From Holophagae bacterium (lineage in GTDB: Bacteria; Acidobacteriota; Thermoanaerobaculia; Thermoanaerobaculales; Sulfomarinibacteraceae), in assembly GCA_030609785.1 (NCBI GenBank), contig JAUWTC010000022.1, positions 1 to 13,072 of the forward strand: 13,072 nucleotides of DNA. The letters run 5' to 3'. The position numbers and the translations under genes were made by a program. This document shows, piece by piece, positions 1 through 5,616 of this stretch. A model generated the notes under the pieces. It was not told where the DNA came from. It searched no databases and worked only from the letters and a program-made list of their open reading frames with translations. Numbering within the stretch: position 1 is the first letter of the stretch; each line of letters starts with the position of its first letter.

Positions 1-227
1 ACCCGGTTGTTTGGGGGTTGACGCTCGGTGCCGTCGATGTCAGGTTTCTTGCCGGTGGGGCCTTGCGTTCCTTGCGCCTCGGCTGAGGTCGTCCCACCTC
101 AGCCCGCCCTCGGGCGCGGCCCGCACTGCATCCTTCGGATGCGGAACCTGATGGTTCCACCGGCCTTCGGCCGGCGTGCCGGTTCCTACTTCAAAGTTGG
201 GCGTTGGACGTTAAACGTTGAACGTTC
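1..227 (+). repeat. Dispersed intergenic repeat, copy A (left edge may be cut)
   Basis: Positions 3-118 align with 7148-7262 over nearly their whole length; shared blocks include TTTGGGGGTTGAC and CCCTCGGGCGCG. The stretch from 187 (TACTTCAAAGTTGG) to 227 aligns with 7263-7303. Between these blocks copy A carries 68 extra bases (119-186) that copy B lacks. The right arm is a 7-bp tandem repeat, GTTGGGC GTTGGAC GTTAAAC GTTGAAC GTTC, at 196-227. If copy A is built like copy B, its inverted left arm lies outside the window. I see no convincing coding content. Confidence 0.8.
128..174 (+). repeat. Triplet of adjacent hairpins inside repeat copy A
   Basis: Three perfect stem-loops lie head to tail. 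GCATCC-TTC-GGATGC is at 128-142, GGAACC-TGAT-GGTTCC at 143-158 and CCGGCC-TTC-GGCCGG at 160-174. Spacers are 0 and 1 base. They make up most of the 68-bp block missing from copy B. The block ends in GTGCCGGTTCCTAC, a string also found after the hairpins at 1302-1315. Confidence 0.8.
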
Positions 228-267
228 AAATGCCCCCTTTAACTCTTCGACCCCCGCCCCCCCGCCA

Positions 268-276
268 TGCTAAGGT
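268..276 (+). promoter_or_regulatory. Possible extended -10 promoter element for the lipoprotein gene
   Basis: TGCTAAGGT fits the TGnTAnnnT extended -10 pattern. It would give a leader of about 35 bases that contains the GGAGG ribosome binding site at 308-312. No convincing -35 is seen. The call is tentative. Confidence 0.25.
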
Positions 277-317
277 ACCCGGCGCGGTCCGAGGGCCGCC
301 GAACGCTGGAGGATTTC

Positions 318-1121
318 ATGAAAAATTCGATGACCTTTTCGCTGTGCCTCGTCCTGTCCCTGTCCCTGCTTGCAGGGTGCTCAGGCGGTGACCAGACCAC
401 AGATCTCGCGCCGCCCCAGACCGACGCTGCCGCTGCAGCCGCACCGGAAGTTCAGAGCTTCTCCGGCGAGGTCGTGGAGACTATGGATGCCGGCGGCTAC
501 ACCTACATCCTGGTCGATACCGGATCGGAACAGATCTGGGCCGCTTCCAACCAATTCGTGGTTGCCATGAATGACCGCGTGACGGTGCCGATCGAATCGC
601 CGATGGCTGACTTCCGCAGCGAGACTCTCGATCGGTCATTCGACTTGATCTATTTCGCTTCACGGATCGTGCCCGAGGGGACTGCCCTCGGCGGTGGGAT
701 GGGCTCTCCGCACGGCGGCGCGATGGGTGGAGGCATGGTGAGCGATCACGCACCGACAATGGGCGGCCACACGACGGCCGCGGACGCCGGCGTTGAGGCC
801 GGCACGATCACGATCCCCGAGGGCGGCCTGAAGATCGCAGCGATCTGGACCGATCGTGAAGCCCTTTCGGGCAAGACCGTCGTCGTCAGCGGCAAGGTCG
901 TCAAGTACAACGGCGGCATCATGGGCACCAACTGGCTCCACATTCAGGACGGATCGGGTTCAGCCGCCGACGGCACCAATGACCTGACCGTCACCACGGC
1001 AACCCCGGTTGCAGTTGGCGACATCGTCACCGTCACCGGCGCTCTGACCTTGGACAAGGATTTCGGCTCCGGCTACCGCTACGCCACGATCATCATGGAT
1101 GCCGAGGTAACGAAACAGTAA
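318..1121 (+). CDS. Lipoprotein with two OB-fold-like domains and a Met/His-rich linker
   Basis: A 267-residue exported lipoprotein. The start at 318 is chosen because GGAGG (308-312) lies five bases upstream and the protein then opens with a lipoprotein signal peptide ending in the lipobox LLAGC (Cys21 lipidated). An in-frame ATG at 267 would add 17 residues ahead of the signal. Residues about 48-117 (SGEVVETMDAGGYTYILVDT, then a conserved Trp and FDLIYF) resemble the small NrfJ-like/OB-fold family common in anaerobe and Geobacter-type genomes. Residues about 163-264 resemble a second OB-fold, with SGKVVKYNGGIMGTNWLHIQ as its core. The linker (about 124-152) is rich in Gly, Met and His, which could bind copper or another metal; that is inference. 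The family's function is unclear, but it is often found near redox proteins. The gene stands alone, convergent with nth. Confidence 0.8.
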   Translation: MKNSMTFSLCLVLSLSLLAGCSGGDQTTDLAPPQTDAAAAAAPEVQSFSGEVVETMDAGGYTYILVDTGSEQIWAASNQFVVAMNDRVTVPIESPMADFRSETLDRSFDLIYFASRIVPEGTALGGGMGSPHGGAMGGGMVSDHAPTMGGHTTAADAGVEAGTITIPEGGLKIAAIWTDREALSGKTVVVSGKVVKYNGGIMGTNWLHIQDGSGSAADGTNDLTVTTATPVAVGDIVTVTGALTLDKDFGSGYRYATIIMDAEVTKQ

Positions 1122-1132
1122 GAACCGACGCG

Positions 1133-1178
1133 AGGCCGAAGGCCTACCGAGCCGACAGGCTCGGGCCCGCGAAGCGGG
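1133..1178 (-). repeat. Second hairpin triplet, opposite orientation
   Basis: Read on the minus strand, the order is CCCGC-TTC-GCGGG (1178-1166), CCGAGCC-TGTC-GGCTCGG (1164-1147) and AGGCC-TTC-GGCCT (1145-1133), with one-base spacers. The loop order TTC / TGNN / TTC and the tight spacing match the triplet at 128-174, while the stems differ in sequence but remain fully paired. It begins 11 bases after the lipoprotein stop codon, so it could form in the 3' end of that mRNA. Confidence 0.75.
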
Positions 1179-1225
1179 TAGTGTGGGCAAGGAGCCGGCA
1201 GCTGAGCCTCTTGCAAAAATCGGTC

Positions 1226-1375
1226 GTCACGATGCGGGGCAGCGCCCGCACGGGACTCCTCCAGAGTCCCCGCGGCTTTGCCGTGGCAGGCCTTCGGCCC
1301 GGTGCCGGTTCCTACCCCGCGCTCCCTCCGTGAACCCTGGGACACCGTTTATGGAGCGCGGGGCTCCTGCCCCGC
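1226..1375. repeat. Hairpin element framed by inverted GCGGGGCAG strings
   Basis: The left end GTCACGATGCGGGGCAG (1226-1242) recurs exactly at 3954-3970. The right end (1352-1375) is the exact reverse complement of 3962-3985, 24 bases in all. Between them are GGGACTC-CTCCA-GAGTCCC (1253-1271), CCGCGGC-TTT-GCCGTGG with one G-T pair (1270-1286), GGCC-TTC-GGCC, and the string GTGCCGGTTCCTAC that also ends the cassette in copy A. It looks like a mosaic mobile or structural element with no coding capacity. Confidence 0.7.
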
Positions 1376-1396
1376 AACGGTGTTCTTAAATGAGTG

Positions 1397-1422
1397 CTGG
1401 AGCGGCTTCGCCGTCGCTCCAG
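1397..1422. repeat. Nested hairpin
   Basis: An 8-bp stem CTGGAGCG (1397-1404) / CGCTCCAG (1415-1422) encloses a small inner GGC-TTC-GCC hairpin. It carries the same TTC loop as the neighbouring triplets. No T-run follows on either strand, so it is not a typical intrinsic terminator. Confidence 0.6.
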
Positions 1423-1451
1423 AAAGCAGTCTCGGCAGCCCATATTGCCTC

Positions 1452-1500
1452 TCTCTTTGTGCCTCTTGGTGCCTTTTTGTGGCTATTTCCTTGTGGCTTA
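1452..1500 (-). repeat. Degenerate 10-bp tandem repeat at the nth stop codon
   Basis: On the minus strand the sequence reads as imperfect 10-base units such as GCCACAAAAA, GGCACCAAGA and GGCACAAAGA. It starts right at the TAA of nth (1500-1498) and continues into the convergent gap. Purine- and A-rich GGCACAAAGA-type tandem repeats are familiar in intergenic DNA of several environmental phyla. Confidence 0.65.
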
Positions 1501-2127
1501 AACCCGCTGCAGACATACCCCATCAAGCACACAGTCGTCACACTGTGGCTTGCGCGCGGTGCAGACCCTTCGTCCGTGAAGAACGACGCGCAGGGAGAAG
1601 CCCACCCACCGAGCCTTGGGGAGCAACCCCTCCAAATCGCCGGCAATCCGGTCGGAATCGGTTTCGTCACTGAGGCCGAAACGCCGAGCTAATCGTTTGA
1701 CGTGGGTGTCCACTGCAATACCCGCAGGGATGTTGAAGGCCTCCCCCAACACGACCTTGGCGGTCTTCCGGCCGACCCCGGGCAGGCCGACCATGCCCTC
1801 GAGCGACCGGGGAAGCTCCCCGCCATTGTCGGCAACCAGCGTCCGAGCGCCGTCACGAAGGGCCCTGGCCTTGTTCCTGAAGAAACCCGTCGAGTGGATG
1901 ACCTCTTCAACCTCGGCCAAATCAGCCTGGGCCATCGCCTCCGGCGTCGACCAGAGCCGAAAAAGCTCGGGTGTCACCAGATTGACGCGGACATCGGTGC
2001 ACTGCGCAGAGAGCACGGTGGCGGCCAGGAGTTGCCACGGCGTTTCAAAATCCAACTCGCACCGTGCGTCCGGATAGAACAGGTCCAGACGCCCAGCGAT
2101 ATCTGTTGCGCGGTCCTTGCGGTTCAT
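1498..2127 (-). CDS. nth: Endonuclease III (DNA glycosylase/AP lyase)
   Basis: Base-excision repair enzyme that removes oxidised pyrimidines and cleaves the resulting abasic site. The helix-hairpin-helix LPGVGRKTAKVVL carries the catalytic Lys (Lys121 counted from the chosen start), and VDTHV carries the catalytic Asp (Asp140). The C-terminus has the 4Fe-4S ligand pattern C-x6-C-x2-C-x5-C (CTARKPQCDDCVLDGVC), as in the E. coli enzyme. At 209 residues the length is normal and the gene looks intact. I chose the ATG at 2127, which overlaps the TGA of the upstream kinase by one base (TGATG) and sits just after GGGAG. A GTG one codon earlier (2130) is the alternative. Translation is probably coupled to the kinase. 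The stop codon lies at the edge of a 10-bp tandem repeat. Confidence 0.96.
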   Translation of the reverse strand: MNRKDRATDIAGRLDLFYPDARCELDFETPWQLLAATVLSAQCTDVRVNLVTPELFRLWSTPEAMAQADLAEVEEVIHSTGFFRNKARALRDGARTLVADNGGELPRSLEGMVGLPGVGRKTAKVVLGEAFNIPAGIAVDTHVKRLARRFGLSDETDSDRIAGDLEGLLPKARWVGFSLRVVLHGRRVCTARKPQCDDCVLDGVCLQRV

Positions 2128-3794
2128 CACTCCCTGAAGGTGCTGCCGCCGATGAACTCCCGCAACAACGAAGTATGAGGAACCTCATCGGGAAACACCG
2201 GAACCAACATCGATAGACTCTTGAGCAGGCGGTAGGCCTCGGTGTAGGTCGGACTTGATCGGGGAACATGCAACAAGAAGCGTTCGGCATAGACCTTGAG
2301 CACGGCCGGTTCGTAGACCAGGGAGGAGTCGAACATGACGTCCGCCTGCTCCTGGAAGGGGAAGATCCACTTGCCTTCGCCTCGGCGGACCCGCTCCCAC
2401 ATGTCCAGTGTCCGCTCGGCAGTGAAACCACGGAAGAGGTGGTCACGAACAATCCGCCGGACGAGCCTCGTGTCCGATGTGAAGATTCGGTTGTGGTCGT
2501 CAATCGCCAATTGCGAAAGGGCGGAGACGTAGACACGGAATATGCGGTCCTCAGGAATTGACGAGGTCAATCGAGGATTGAGGCCGTGAATGCCCTCGAT
2601 CACCAGCACCTGGCCCTCCTCCAGACGCATCGGCACCCACCGGCGTTCCGGCACCCTGAGCCCCGAAACGAAATCGAATCGTGGCGTTCGGACCTCGCGT
2701 CCCTCCAGCAACGCCGAAAGCTGTTCGTGGAACAGCGGCAGATCGATGGCTTCGATGCTCTCGAAGTCGTGCTGTCCATCCTCATCCAGGGGGGTTTCGC
2801 TGCGATTGACGTAGTAGTTGTCAAGGGACAGAGCCACCGGTTCTACGCCGTTGACTCTCAGCTGGAGGCCCAATCTTTTTGAAAAGGTCGTCTTGCCGGA
2901 GGACGACGGACCGGCGATCGTCACCAGCTTGACTTCGGGCAATCGGGCGTAAATCTCATCGGCGATTCGCGAGATCTTCTTTTCGTGCAGACCTTCCGCC
3001 ACACGGACGAGGTGCCTCACGTCGCCGTCGAGGCAAATCCGGTTGAGTTGGCCGACCCGCTGCACGCCGAGCAGTTCTTGCCAATGGCGGGTCTCGACGT
3101 AGGTTTTGAACAACAACTCTCGCGGAGTGAACGGCGGCAGGTTTTGTCGATCCGAACGCCGAGGAAAACGGAGAACCAGGCCGCCACCAAAGGACCGCAC
3201 ACCGAAGGTCGGCAAACAGGAGGTGTCCGGAGCGTAAGGCCCGTGGGCGATGTCGACGAAGGCGCCGCAGCTGATCGTGTGGACTGTGGAACTCCGGCGC
3301 GTGGCCAGCAGATCCAACTTGTCGTCCCGGCCTTCCCGGCGGAAGTGACTTTCCAGTTCTTCCAGGGTGACCGTCCGGCGAAGGAACGGCCTTGCCTCAT
3401 CCCTGATCGCCGTCATCCTCTTTTCGAGGTCACGGGCCATATCTTTGAGCTTCGGATATTCACCGCGGACCTGGTAGTGATAACAATTGCCCAAGCTCTG
3501 GCCGACGACCAATTCGGCCTTGGGGTACAGTTCGGCGCAAGCCTCATGAAAGAGAAGACAGACGGACCGTTTGTAGACCGATTCCCCTTCCCGGTCCCCG
3601 AACCGCACAAGTTCGAGATCCACGCGGCCCCGAAGAGGAAAGTCCAACATGACCTTGCGCCTGTTGACCAGTGCGGCCACTACCGTCTCCCCGACCTCGC
3701 CGTCGACCTCCTTCAAGAACCGATCGACCCGTGTGCCGTCCGGCACCGAATGATCCTCCCCGCGATACCTCACTCTGACAACCGATTCGTTCAT
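2127..3794 (-). CDS. Nucleoside (uridine-type) kinase with TGS and ThrRS-like N-terminal domains
   Basis: A 555-residue cytoplasmic P-loop kinase of the PRK/uridine kinase family, expected to phosphorylate a nucleoside or related small molecule with ATP or GTP. In order: a TGS-like domain (about 4-65), a region resembling the second additional domain of threonyl-tRNA synthetase (about 73-225, including FVDIAHGPYAPDT), and the kinase (about 285-500). The kinase has Walker A GPSSSGKTTF starting near residue 295, the DNYY motif near 325 and IEGIHGLNP near 399. The ThrRS zinc motif HxxxH is replaced (RSVCL context), so tRNA editing is unlikely. This three-part architecture is known for nucleoside kinases in several phyla; the substrate cannot be told from sequence. 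The ATG at 3794 is preferred because GAGGGGAG lies just upstream; GTG (3800) and TTG (3797) also open the frame. It is coupled to nth downstream. Confidence 0.88.
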   Translation of the reverse strand: MNESVVRVRYRGEDHSVPDGTRVDRFLKEVDGEVGETVVAALVNRRKVMLDFPLRGRVDLELVRFGDREGESVYKRSVCLLFHEACAELYPKAELVVGQSLGNCYHYQVRGEYPKLKDMARDLEKRMTAIRDEARPFLRRTVTLEELESHFRREGRDDKLDLLATRRSSTVHTISCGAFVDIAHGPYAPDTSCLPTFGVRSFGGGLVLRFPRRSDRQNLPPFTPRELLFKTYVETRHWQELLGVQRVGQLNRICLDGDVRHLVRVAEGLHEKKISRIADEIYARLPEVKLVTIAGPSSSGKTTFSKRLGLQLRVNGVEPVALSLDNYYVNRSETPLDEDGQHDFESIEAIDLPLFHEQLSALLEGREVRTPRFDFVSGLRVPERRWVPMRLEEGQVLVIEGIHGLNPRLTSSIPEDRIFRVYVSALSQLAIDDHNRIFTSDTRLVRRIVRDHLFRGFTAERTLDMWERVRRGEGKWIFPFQEQADVMFDSSLVYEPAVLKVYAERFLLHVPRSSPTYTEAYRLLKSLSMLVPVFPDEVPHTSLLREFIGGSTFRE

Positions 3795-3807
3795 CAACAC
3801 TCCCCTC

Positions 3808-3825
3808 GGGACCCGGCCGGGTCCC
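3808..3825. promoter_or_regulatory. Perfect 18-bp palindrome in the kinase leader
   Basis: GGGACCCGGCCGGGTCCC lies just upstream of the GAGGGGAG ribosome binding site of the kinase gene. It could be an operator or fold into an mRNA hairpin close to the ribosome binding site. No related copy was noticed elsewhere in the window. The function is not known. Confidence 0.4.
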
Positions 3826-3953
3826 TTGGCCCCCGTTTGCTGATCAGGAAGGGGCCATACATCCTAACCCAACGATCCCGAACCTAAAAGCGGACCCTGG
3901 GAATCTGGCAAGAGGCCAGAGCTGTCAGCTTAGCTGCTTGCAGAATTCCGACC

Positions 3954-3985
3954 GTCACGATGCGGGGCAGGAGCCCCGCGCTCCA
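3954..3985 (+). repeat. Solo copy of the GCGGGGC hairpin repeat
   Basis: GTCACGATGCGGGGCAG (3954-3970) equals 1226-1242, and 3962-3985 is the exact reverse complement of 1352-1375. It forms GCGGGGC-AGGA-GCCCCGC (3962-3979), a 7-bp stem with a 4-base loop. The similarity to the left copy starts further upstream at CTTGCA (3936-3941 against 1209-1214). It lies between two divergent genes. Confidence 0.75.
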
Positions 3986-4023
3986 GGACATGGTCCCGGC
4001 AGTCCCTTTGGCTTCTTCCGATG

Positions 4024-4029
4024 TAGAAT
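4024..4029 (+). promoter_or_regulatory. -10-like box close to a start codon (possible leaderless mRNA)
   Basis: TAGAAT ends six bases before the ATG at 4036, and no Shine-Dalgarno sequence lies in between. A start of transcription at or next to the ATG would make the mRNA leaderless. The same arrangement, TGTARRATGTC followed by an ATG, occurs before the glycosyltransferase at 10956. No clear -35 is seen. Confidence 0.45.
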
Positions 4030-4035
4030 GTCGCC

Positions 4036-4719
4036 ATGAGCATCCCAGAGTGGTACACCGGCTCCGACCGCAGCGGCGACGTGGCGGAAGGCATCGAGGC
4101 GATCATCGCCAAAATGGATGAGCACAAAGCCGACCACCAGGACATCAGCCGACTCCGGGATCTCCAGTCGGTCGAGACCGAAGTCAATTGGCGGGCCTTC
4201 CTCCTGAGCCTGGTCGGTACGATCCACTACGATCTCCAGGAACTGGATCAGGCGGTGGAAGCCCTGGAAAGTGCCCTGGTCTCATACAAGCCCTACCTCT
4301 CGACCTTCGACGAGGTCCTCAGCGTGTATTGCCAGACCTGCTACACGGCGGGAGTGCTTTTTTATGAACGTGAGCAATACGCCGTCGCCGCCCCGTACCT
4401 TCTTCGCTGCCTGCCATACCTGCACGAAGTCTACGAAAATGCCTACGTCGGCGACATCTACTCCCTGCTCACTATCTGCCTGAACATGGGCGACGATGTC
4501 GAAGGCGCACTGGTCTTTGCCGAGGCGGCAGCGTTTGCCCGCCAATACGACTGCGAGAGCCTGGAGAACCTGATGATCGCCTATGTCGCCACGGGAGATA
4601 CCCAGAAGGCTTCCGAGGTATTTCAAGCCCTTTCGGAACGTTGCCGGCACTCCGACACCTTCCAGCGCGTCCTGGACTTCGCTCGGCAAAATCTGGGTGA
4701 GACGGGATCGGTGAATTAG
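4036..4719 (+). CDS. TPR-repeat protein, cytoplasmic, function unknown
   Basis: A 227-residue protein without signal peptide or membrane segment. From about residue 53 to 202 it is built of TPR-like helical pairs: 53-86 (YDLQELDQAVEALESALVSY), 95-133 (AGVLFYEREQYAVAAPYLLR), 138-172 (ALVFAEAAAFARQY) and 176-202 (YVATGDTQKASEVFQALSER). TPR folds bind partner proteins; the partner here is unknown. The start follows a -10-like box directly, with no Shine-Dalgarno sequence, which suggests a leaderless message. It is divergent from the nucleoside kinase and convergent with the OmpA-like gene. Its stop lies only 27 bases from the stop of that gene, with a short CCAG-TTT-CTGG hairpin (4728-4738) and the palindrome GTGATATCAC (4741-4750) in or at the edge of the gap. 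Because the downstream pseudokinase also has TPR helices, a functional link is conceivable but unproven. Confidence 0.82.
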   Translation: MSIPEWYTGSDRSGDVAEGIEAIIAKMDEHKADHQDISRLRDLQSVETEVNWRAFLLSLVGTIHYDLQELDQAVEALESALVSYKPYLSTFDEVLSVYCQTCYTAGVLFYEREQYAVAAPYLLRCLPYLHEVYENAYVGDIYSLLTICLNMGDDVEGALVFAEAAAFARQYDCESLENLMIAYVATGDTQKASEVFQALSERCRHSDTFQRVLDFARQNLGETGSVN

Positions 4720-4746
4720 ACGAGTTTCCAGTTTCTGGCCGTGATA

Positions 4747-5616
4747 TCACCTGAACGCCACCACCATCACACTCTGGTTCCGGTCAAGATCACCAAGACT
4801 GTCTTCGAGCCGATAGACCTGGGCGATCTCCCCGGTAATCTGTGGGGGCTCGTAACCCAGCCAGAAGCCCGAAATTGCATCGGACGCGACTCCGAACCGT
4901 TTCAACTCCAATTTGACGGACTCGACGCGCCGAGCTGACAACGTCCGGTTGAATTCCCGATTGCCGGTGCGAGACCCTCGACCGATCAAAAGGAACTGTG
5001 CGCCTCGGCGAACGGCTGAATCGACGAACGACTCCATCGTTTGAAGGTCATTGGCGCCCAGGTCTGACGAGCTCGCCCCGAAGGTCAGAAGAACGTGGGG
5101 ATGGGTCGCTACCTGCCGGACGTGCTCGTACAACAGACCCTGAACCACCGGATTACAAATCTTGGTACAGGCGGCCACGTGGTCATACCAGTCGGATCGG
5201 TTGACCCTCCCCGCCTTGAGGTCTTTCGCCTGGCGTTTCAGGTGCTTTTCAACCTTGTCATACCCCACCCCGGCGATCGCCGTTGACAGCCACCTTTTTC
5301 GGTGACTCGTATTCAGCAAGGGGTTGGCGTCTCCCGTCAAGGGGTTGGCTCCGAAAATGGAGTCGACCTTTTCTGCCCCTTTCGGATCGTCGTGAAAATC
5401 GACGGACTCGAGGTCCTCGTGAATCGACTCCATCAATGCCTCGTCGACGTCCGAATCACCATCGACCCCGAACAACGAGCCTTCGAGGTCGGCGAAGAGT
5501 TGGTCCGTCCTTGGATCAATATCCCCGGACATGGCGCCCTCGTCTGCAGCCCACAGAGATGCTCCTCCGAGGGCCAGGACACAAAGAACCAGAAAGAGTC
5601 TTAGGGTTTTACGCAT
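4747..5616 (-). CDS. Exported OmpA-C-like protein with a divergent peptidoglycan-binding motif
   Basis: A 289-residue protein with a signal peptide (MRKTLRLFLVLCVLALGG, cleavage near the LWAA at 21-24), so periplasmic or outer-membrane associated. The N-terminal half (about 25-170) is acidic at first and unrecognised, with a CTKIC pair at 150-154. The C-terminal half (about 175-289) fits the OmpA-like fold: TFGASSSDL as first strand and NRTLSARRVESVKLEL (223-238) matching the N-x2-LS-x2-R consensus. The usual GHTD-type motif is replaced by IGRGSRTG (211-218), so the Asp that contacts diaminopimelate in canonical OmpA domains is absent while the Arg (Arg230) remains. Binding of peptidoglycan is therefore uncertain. 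The ATG overlaps the TAA of the upstream pseudokinase by one base, and its GGAGGTG ribosome binding site lies inside that gene's last codons, which suggests translational coupling. Confidence 0.8.
   Translation of the reverse strand: MRKTLRLFLVLCVLALGGASLWAADEGAMSGDIDPRTDQLFADLEGSLFGVDGDSDVDEALMESIHEDLESVDFHDDPKGAEKVDSIFGANPLTGDANPLLNTSHRKRWLSTAIAGVGYDKVEKHLKRQAKDLKAGRVNRSDWYDHVAACTKICNPVVQGLLYEHVRQVATHPHVLLTFGASSSDLGANDLQTMESFVDSAVRRGAQFLLIGRGSRTGNREFNRTLSARRVESVKLELKRFGVASDAISGFWLGYEPPQITGEIAQVYRLEDSLGDLDRNQSVMVVAFR

Larger units (their letters stand above)
1..317. other. Non-coding stretch before the lipoprotein gene
   Basis: This region holds repeat copy A (to 227), then a C-rich tract near 251-265, and then the leader of the lipoprotein gene. 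An open frame at 28-273 has no ribosome binding site and runs through the repeat and its hairpins, so it is not counted as a gene. A possible extended -10 (TGCTAAGGT, 268-276) precedes the gene, without a good -35 at normal spacing. Confidence 0.6.
1122..1497. other. Convergent intergenic region filled with hairpins and short repeats
   Basis: This gap between the stop codons of the lipoprotein gene and nth holds, in order, a hairpin triplet (1133-1178), a composite element bounded by inverted GCGGGGCAG strings (1226-1375), a nested hairpin (1397-1422), and the start of a 10-bp-period repeat (1452-1500). No T-tract terminator follows any of the hairpins. Short open frames here lack Shine-Dalgarno sequences and cross the repeats. 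Confidence 0.7.

Noticed and set aside
28..273. An 81-codon open frame at the left edge
   Set aside because: It reads through repeat copy A, its hairpins and the 7-bp arm, without a ribosome binding site. The matching region in copy B (7148-7303) differs by indels that break the frame.
1133..1178. Intrinsic terminator of the lipoprotein gene
   Set aside because: The hairpins are strong but no T-run follows on the plus strand. They may still stop or protect the mRNA, but the canonical signal is missing.
2985..3887. A 300-codon plus-strand open frame
   Set aside because: It is antisense to the nucleoside kinase, whose motifs are unambiguous, and extends into the intergenic repeat region. No recognisable domain was seen.
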